From NCBI GenBank assembly GCA_020636005.1, contig JACJYR010000001.1:1126001-1190000 (forward strand): a stretch of DNA of 64,000 nt. The letters run 5' to 3'. The notes below the pieces were generated by a model. It saw only the letters and a program-made list of their open reading frames with translations. It searched no databases and was not told the origin of the DNA. The stretch is from Lewinellaceae bacterium. Lineage in GTDB: Bacteria > Bacteroidota > Bacteroidia > Chitinophagales > Saprospiraceae. This document shows, one piece after another, positions 59,916 through 64,000 of the stretch. Position 1 is the stretch's first letter, and each line of letters begins with the position of its first letter. Position numbers and translations under genes: made by a program.

Positions 59916-60629
59916 TCAAAAATTTTTCAGTTCCTCTTCTACCTGCATTTTATAGCTCCTCCCCACGGGCAGTTTTTCCCCGCCCACTTCAATTTCATGG
60001 GCCGAAAAAGCCTCGATCTTGTCTTTGGCCACCAAAAAAGAGCGGTGGATGCGCAGCAGGTTCCCCGCTTTCAGCAGGTCTTCAAACTCGCCGATTTGGA
60101 ATTTGGTGACGACTTTTTTTCCGCCTGCCAAATAAATTTTAACATACTCCTTTAAACTCTCCACATAGAGGATTTCATCGTAGTAAACTTTTACCTGCCG
60201 TTTATTTTCATTAAAAAAACGGAAGGGGCGGTTGGGGGAAATGGGGGCTGCCGACTGCAGGCTGCCAGGCTGGGCTGTTGTTTTCAATTTGTTGACCGCA
60301 GCCAGAAAGCGGGGGAATCCAAAAGGCTTCAGCAGGTAATCCACCACGTCGAGTTCGTAACCCTCAAGGGCATACTGGTGGTAGGCGGTGGTGAGGATGA
60401 CCTGCGGGCGGTGCTGGAGCGTTTTTAAAAAATCCAAACCCTTCAGTTTTGGCAGATGGATGTCGAGGAACAGCACGTCCACAGGGTGTTTTTTCAAAAA
60501 ATCCAGGGCGGCCAGTGCGTCCGGACAGGTGCCGGCAAGTTCGAGCAGCGGCGTCTGGCGGATGTATTCTTCCAGCCCTTCGGCGGCGAGGGGCTCGTCT
60601 TCCACGATGAGGCATCTAAGCAGGGACAT
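59916..60629 (-). CDS. LytTR-type response regulator
   Basis: A 237-residue response regulator: receiver domain with acceptor Asp56 in VDVLFLDIHLPKLKGLDF and acidic pocket VEDEP, then a LytTR DNA-binding domain (about 135-237: FRFFNENKRQVKVYYDEILYVESLKEYVKIYL ... LLRIHRSFLVAKDKIEAF). LytTR proteins bind direct repeats of about 9 bp. The ATG at 60629 overlaps the end of the kinase gene by 14 bp, so the pair is translated together. Two arrays of 10-bp repeats flank the pair. Confidence 0.95.
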   Translation of the reverse strand: MSLLRCLIVEDEPLAAEGLEEYIRQTPLLELAGTCPDALAALDFLKKHPVDVLFLDIHLPKLKGLDFLKTLQHRPQVILTTAYHQYALEGYELDVVDYLLKPFGFPRFLAAVNKLKTTAQPGSLQSAAPISPNRPFRFFNENKRQVKVYYDEILYVESLKEYVKIYLAGGKKVVTKFQIGEFEDLLKAGNLLRIHRSFLVAKDKIEAFSAHEIEVGGEKLPVGRSYKMQVEEELKNF

Positions 60630-61680
60630 GGGCAAGGTTTATGTTCAAAATAACGGAGAACCGGTCTTCATTGTCTTCGACCAATAGCTGGTGTTCCGGG
60701 TATAGCAGTTCCAACTGGCGCCTGATATTTTTAAGCCCGATGCCCTCCTTGGTGTCTGTCGTTGCAGGCTCCTTGCTGTTTTCCACCTTAAAGTGCAGGC
60801 GGGCTTTTTTCAGCTCCAAAAAAATGCTGACCAGTGGCTGGCCGGTGCTTTCCGCAGCGCCGTGCTTAAAGGCGTTTTCCACCAAAGGAAGCAACAGCAA
60901 AGGGGCGATGGGCTGGCCTGCGTCGTCCACCTCCTGCCGGAAGGCAACTTTGAGGCGGTCGCCATAGCGCAGGCGTTCCAGTTCGAGATAATCCCCGATG
61001 ACCTGGATTTCCTGGGAAAGCTGGATGCGGGGCGTCGCGCATTCGTAGAGCATAAAGCGCAACATGCCGGAGAGTTTCAGGATGGCATCGGGCGTTGTTT
61101 CTGCTTTTTTCCGGGCCAGGTGGTAGAGGTTGTTCAGCGTGTTGAACAAAAAATGGGGGTTGGTCTGCGCCCGCAGGAAGCTGAGTTCCGATTGTAGTTT
61201 TTCTTCGATGAGCTGCTTTTCCCGCTGTGCCGTTTGCAGCCTCATGCGGAATAGCTTGATGGCAGATGCCACGCCCAGCAGCATCAGGATTTCAAAGCTC
61301 GACCAAAGCAGCCGGAAGGCTGCTATCCAATTGTTGGCTGCCTGGGCAGGCGGTTCTATCTTGAAAATATGGGGGTAGATTGCCTTGTGCCACAAATTAT
61401 ACAAGGCAAGTGAAACGAGGGCGGTCAGCACCGCAACCTGTAGCCCGAAGCGGAGGAATTTCCTGTTTTGAAAACTGCGGGGCAGCAGGTAGTTGAGCAC
61501 CAGGTAGGCCGCCGGGATTTTAACAGCAAGCAGCACCAGCTCCGCCTGATAGCCCAGCAGCAGCCGTTCACCCATCGAAAGGTGTTCGAAGGAAGTGCCC
61601 GACAGTGGTACGCAGAGATAGCCGTCGTACAGGGCGTAGGCGATCCAAAAACCGATGTGTAGCAGGATGCGGCGGTTCAT
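60616..61680 (-). CDS. LytS-like sensor histidine kinase
   Basis: A 354-residue kinase started at the ATG at 61680 (MNRRILLHIGFWIAYALYDGY), which begins the first helix. Four membrane helices fill the first 170 residues (ILLHIGFWIAYALYDGYLCV, VLLAVKIPAAYLVLNYLL, FGLQVAVLTALVSLALYNLW, LLWSSFEILMLLGVASAIKL). A His_kinase domain follows with the phospho-acceptor in QTNPHFLFNTLNNLYHLA, and an HATPase with the N box (LLPLVENAFKHG) and G box (GIGLKNIRRQLELLY). There is no separate sensor domain, so the membrane helices probably sense directly. It is paired with the LytTR regulator. Confidence 0.94.
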   Translation of the reverse strand: MNRRILLHIGFWIAYALYDGYLCVPLSGTSFEHLSMGERLLLGYQAELVLLAVKIPAAYLVLNYLLPRSFQNRKFLRFGLQVAVLTALVSLALYNLWHKAIYPHIFKIEPPAQAANNWIAAFRLLWSSFEILMLLGVASAIKLFRMRLQTAQREKQLIEEKLQSELSFLRAQTNPHFLFNTLNNLYHLARKKAETTPDAILKLSGMLRFMLYECATPRIQLSQEIQVIGDYLELERLRYGDRLKVAFRQEVDDAGQPIAPLLLLPLVENAFKHGAAESTGQPLVSIFLELKKARLHFKVENSKEPATTDTKEGIGLKNIRRQLELLYPEHQLLVEDNEDRFSVILNINLAHVPA

Positions 61681-62130
61681 GTCAGTGGCGGTTGGCGGTT
61701 GGCAGGCATTGCCGGGGGGTAAAAGTCGCAAAAATTCTGCCCCCGGCATAGCCGGGCTACGGATGCCCCTTTGCGATTGCCGTATGGGCGTTTCCTCCCA
61801 ACCAACGGCCTGTTGCGGGCACAACCTGCTGTTGAATCAGCGCAAACCTGCCTTTGTACACAAAGGAAAAATAGAAATGCCGGCCACTGTAAATTTAGCC
61901 TTTGATAAGGGCATCGCCATTGCAGGCTAAGTCCACCGCACATAAAATGACTGTCGAATTAAGCTATCAGCCGTAAGGCATAAGATGTGAGATTTTACAG
62001 GCGCAGGTGAATCAAAAAGCTGATTGCTAACGGCTTATGGCTCAAATCAAAAAAACAAGAAACATAATTCTCAGGATCCTCAGCAAAGCCAGTGAAAGTA
62101 GTTTGGATTCTTGGCTTTTAGAAAATACCT
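61681..62130. other. Gene-free stretch upstream of the kinase
   Basis: Two opposite short frames (61655-61943) lack family features. I see no clear promoter for the kinase; the array at 62131 belongs to the next gene to the right. Confidence 0.35.
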
Positions 62131-62228
62131 ACGATTTCAAACGATTTCAAACGATTTCAAACGATTTCAAACAACTCAAACGATTTCAAACGATTTCAAA
62201 CGATTTCAAACAACTCAAACGATTTCAA
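62131..62228 (+). repeat. Ten-unit 10/9-bp tandem array upstream of the beta-helix gene
   Basis: Four ACGATTTCAA units, one ACAACTCAA, three ACGATTTCAA, one ACAACTCAA and one ACGATTTCAA, ending 36 bp before the ATG. The units match those before aroB, in the same orientation relative to the gene. Confidence 0.75.
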
Positions 62229-62264
62229 ACAAAAACCCTCAACAGGGCTCCAACTTTAAAAGTT

Positions 62265-64000
62265 ATGAAAAGACTATTCCCGCTGTTCACCGTTTTTTTG
62301 TTTTTGGTAAAAACCCAGGCCCAAACCCTGAACGTCCCTGCGGATTTTGCCACCATCCAGGCCGCCATCAATGCTTCGCAAAATGGCGACACGGTGCTGG
62401 TACAACCGGGCGAGTATGTTGAAAACCTCCGTTTCAATGGAAAAAGCATCGTATTGACCAGCCGCTTTTTCCTCACGGGCCATGCCGCCGATATTGAAAC
62501 GACCATCATCAATGGCAGCCAGCCGGCCCACCCCGACACGGCCAGTTGCATCCTGATAGTGGATGGGGAAAGCGCCGCAACGGTGGTGCAGGGTTTTACC
62601 ATTACGGGCGGCAAGGGCACCCGATGGCTCGACCCGGCAGGTGCAGGCACCTTCCGGGAAGGCGGCGGCATCCTTGCGGAAGGCACCTCGCCGACTATCC
62701 AGTTCAACATCATCAGGGACAACGAGGTAGGCCTCGTGGCGGCAGGCATGGTATCCAACGGCGGGGGAGGTATCCGTTGCGGGGACGGCAGCCCCGTCAT
62801 CCGCAACAACTGGATACACCACAACAAAGGCGGGGGATATGGCGGGGCAGTAGTCTTCAACTATTGCACCGGGCAAGTTTCCAACAACCTCGTCAGCTTT
62901 AACGAAGGGGGCAAAGACTACGGCGGCGGCGGCCTGTGGTTTACCGGCACCAACCAGAACACGGTCGTACAGGTTTTCAACAACACCATCGTCAACAACG
63001 TATGTACCGGCACTGGCCAATGGGGCGGCAAGGGCGGCGGCATTTTTGTTTTTTCGATAAAACTGGACGCCTGGAACAACATCATCTGGAGCAATGCGCA
63101 AACTTCCGGCGGACCGGTGGCCATGTATGCCGGTGGGGCCGTGGCCATGCGGTACAGTGATGTGCAGGGAGGCTTTGCGGGGGAAGGCAATTTTTCCAAC
63201 AACCCAATGTTCAGGGACACGTTGGCTTTTTCACTGCGGTACTCCTCGCCCTGCGTGGACGCAGGCGATCCGGCTGTCCAGGATTTTACCGTCAATAGTT
63301 TAAATGCAGCATTTCCATCGTTGTGCCGCCTGCACAGCGACGTTGGGGCTTTCGGGGGGCAGGGGGCAAGCGCCCTGCCGTTCGGCCTGGAGCCGATCAC
63401 CCGACTGTTTGAAAAAATCACGGACGGGCCGCACGTCACTACGCCCTCCGACAGCCGCAGCGTCAACTTTGTGGACGTGGACAACGATGGGGACGAAGAC
63501 CTTTTTATCACCAACGGCCCTGCCGGCGGTGCGAAAAACCTGCTCTGCCTCAACGACGGCGAAGGCCGCTTTACCGCCGTGACGGCGGGCGACATCGTGT
63601 CCGACGCAGCGCCTTTTGACGGGGCAACTTTCGCCGATTTTGACAACGACGGCGACCTGGACGCCTTTGCCGTTACCTGGTACGGCAAGCCGAACTACCT
63701 CTACGCGGGCAATGGCGACGGCACCTTCACAAAAATCCAAACGGCTGCGCCCGCCGTGCCCGGCACCTACTCCGAAACGGCCTCCTGGGGCGACTCTGAC
63801 CAGGACGGCGACCTGGACTTGTACCAAACCAATTCGACAGACCTGAACGGGACGCCGCTGCCGAACCTTTTCTACCGCAACGATGGAAATGGCAGTTTTA
63901 CCAAAATACAAACCGGCCCGGTGGCAACCGACGCCAAAGCTTCCCGCTCTGTGAACTGGGTGGACTACGACAACGACTGCGATGCCGACCTGTTTGTGTC
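62265..64000 (+). CDS. Secreted beta-helix and VCBS-repeat protein, 3' partial
   Basis: The frame is open from the ATG at 62265 to the right window edge (578 codons seen). Signal peptide MKRLFPLFTVFLFLVKTQAQ. Residues 20-345 are a right-handed parallel beta-helix with repeated short turns (VPADFATIQAAINASQNGDT, GGGGIRCGDGSPVIRNNWIHH, GGGLWFTGTNQNTVVQVFNNTIVNN). From about 390 come FG-GAP/VCBS-like calcium loops: DVDNDGDEDLF, DFDNDGDLDAF, DSDQDGDLDLY and DYDNDCDADLF. The order resembles secreted Bacteroidota proteins with a T9SS tail, but the end is not visible. It may bind or cut polysaccharides. Confidence 0.88.
   Translation, partial: MKRLFPLFTVFLFLVKTQAQTLNVPADFATIQAAINASQNGDTVLVQPGEYVENLRFNGKSIVLTSRFFLTGHAADIETTIINGSQPAHPDTASCILIVDGESAATVVQGFTITGGKGTRWLDPAGAGTFREGGGILAEGTSPTIQFNIIRDNEVGLVAAGMVSNGGGGIRCGDGSPVIRNNWIHHNKGGGYGGAVVFNYCTGQVSNNLVSFNEGGKDYGGGGLWFTGTNQNTVVQVFNNTIVNNVCTGTGQWGGKGGGIFVFSIKLDAWNNIIWSNAQTSGGPVAMYAGGAVAMRYSDVQGGFAGEGNFSNNPMFRDTLAFSLRYSSPCVDAGDPAVQDFTVNSLNAAFPSLCRLHSDVGAFGGQGASALPFGLEPITRLFEKITDGPHVTTPSDSRSVNFVDVDNDGDEDLFITNGPAGGAKNLLCLNDGEGRFTAVTAGDIVSDAAPFDGATFADFDNDGDLDAFAVTWYGKPNYLYAGNGDGTFTKIQTAAPAVPGTYSETASWGDSDQDGDLDLYQTNSTDLNGTPLPNLFYRNDGNGSFTKIQTGPVATDAKASRSVNWVDYDNDCDADLFV

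Noticed and set aside
61655..61943. Opposite short frames upstream of the LytS-like gene
   Set aside because: Cys-rich low-complexity translations with no start context; probably leader DNA.
62274..63911. Three long minus-strand frames opposite the beta-helix/VCBS gene
   Set aside because: The plus-strand frame has a signal peptide, beta-helix repeats and calcium loops; the opposite frames have none of these.

Overview
The window looks like a chromosome segment of a Bacteroidota bacterium, most likely a member of the Saprospiria (Lewinella / Haliscomenobacter-like). The grounds are a SusC/SusD pair, several proteins ending in a type IX secretion (T9SS) type A sorting domain, TAnnTTTG-type -7 promoter boxes, a hybrid histidine kinase carrying an AraC-type output domain, DUF4175, LVIVD, GEVED and SprB-like domains, and moderately high GC. 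I saw no rRNA, tRNA, CRISPR array, phage module or intact transposase. Most genes are ordinary housekeeping or cell-envelope genes. The unusual content is mainly non-coding: operator arrays and families of short palindromic repeats.

Layout. 1-6.7 kb: the end of a polysaccharide flippase, then a small regulatory island made of a lipoprotein, a short barrel-like protein, a 949-residue hybrid kinase/AraC regulator and an RNA polymerase sigma factor. Two intergenic regions here carry the same three-repeat operator with identical spacing. 7-15 kb: M1 aminopeptidase, dapB, oligopeptidase B-like S9 peptidase, dtd, a tiny membrane protein and prfC. 15-23 kb: an ECF sigma factor coupled to a protein that joins a cytoplasmic domain, one membrane helix and a beta-barrel, followed by MoxR ATPase, M14-type deacylase, sodium:solute symporter, CPBP protease and pdxJ.

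23.9-29.6 kb: a SusC-SusD-surface lipoprotein operon with hairpins between the genes. 29.7-36 kb: two tandem secreted arylsulfotransferases, a TonB C-terminal-domain protein, a K+ channel with RCK domain and an M48 lipoprotein protease. 36.6-43.7 kb: a PIG-L deacetylase, a retropepsin-like protease, a decayed copy of the deacetylase 3' end, and a giant coiled-coil DUF4175 protein. 44-53 kb: purine nucleoside phosphorylase, YwqG-like, DUF2461, MarC, LVIVD lipoprotein, VOC, DinB and a voltage-gated-like channel. 53-64 kb: a large T9SS cargo protein, OmpA-family protein, GNAT, aroB, a LytS/LytTR two-component pair, and a beta-helix/VCBS secreted protein that runs off the window.

Functional picture: surface nutrient capture (SusCD, TonB domain), secretion to the cell surface (T9SS cargo), envelope regulation (two sigma factors, two kinase systems) and routine metabolism (dapB, pdxJ, aroB, dtd, prfC, PNP). 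The most noteworthy observations are the duplicated operator/promoter module around the hybrid kinase; a terminator-like ~113-bp inverted-repeat element in at least eight full or half copies whose hairpin is kept although its sequence differs; and two ten-unit arrays of 10-bp repeats placed in the same orientation upstream of two genes on either side of the LytTR pair.
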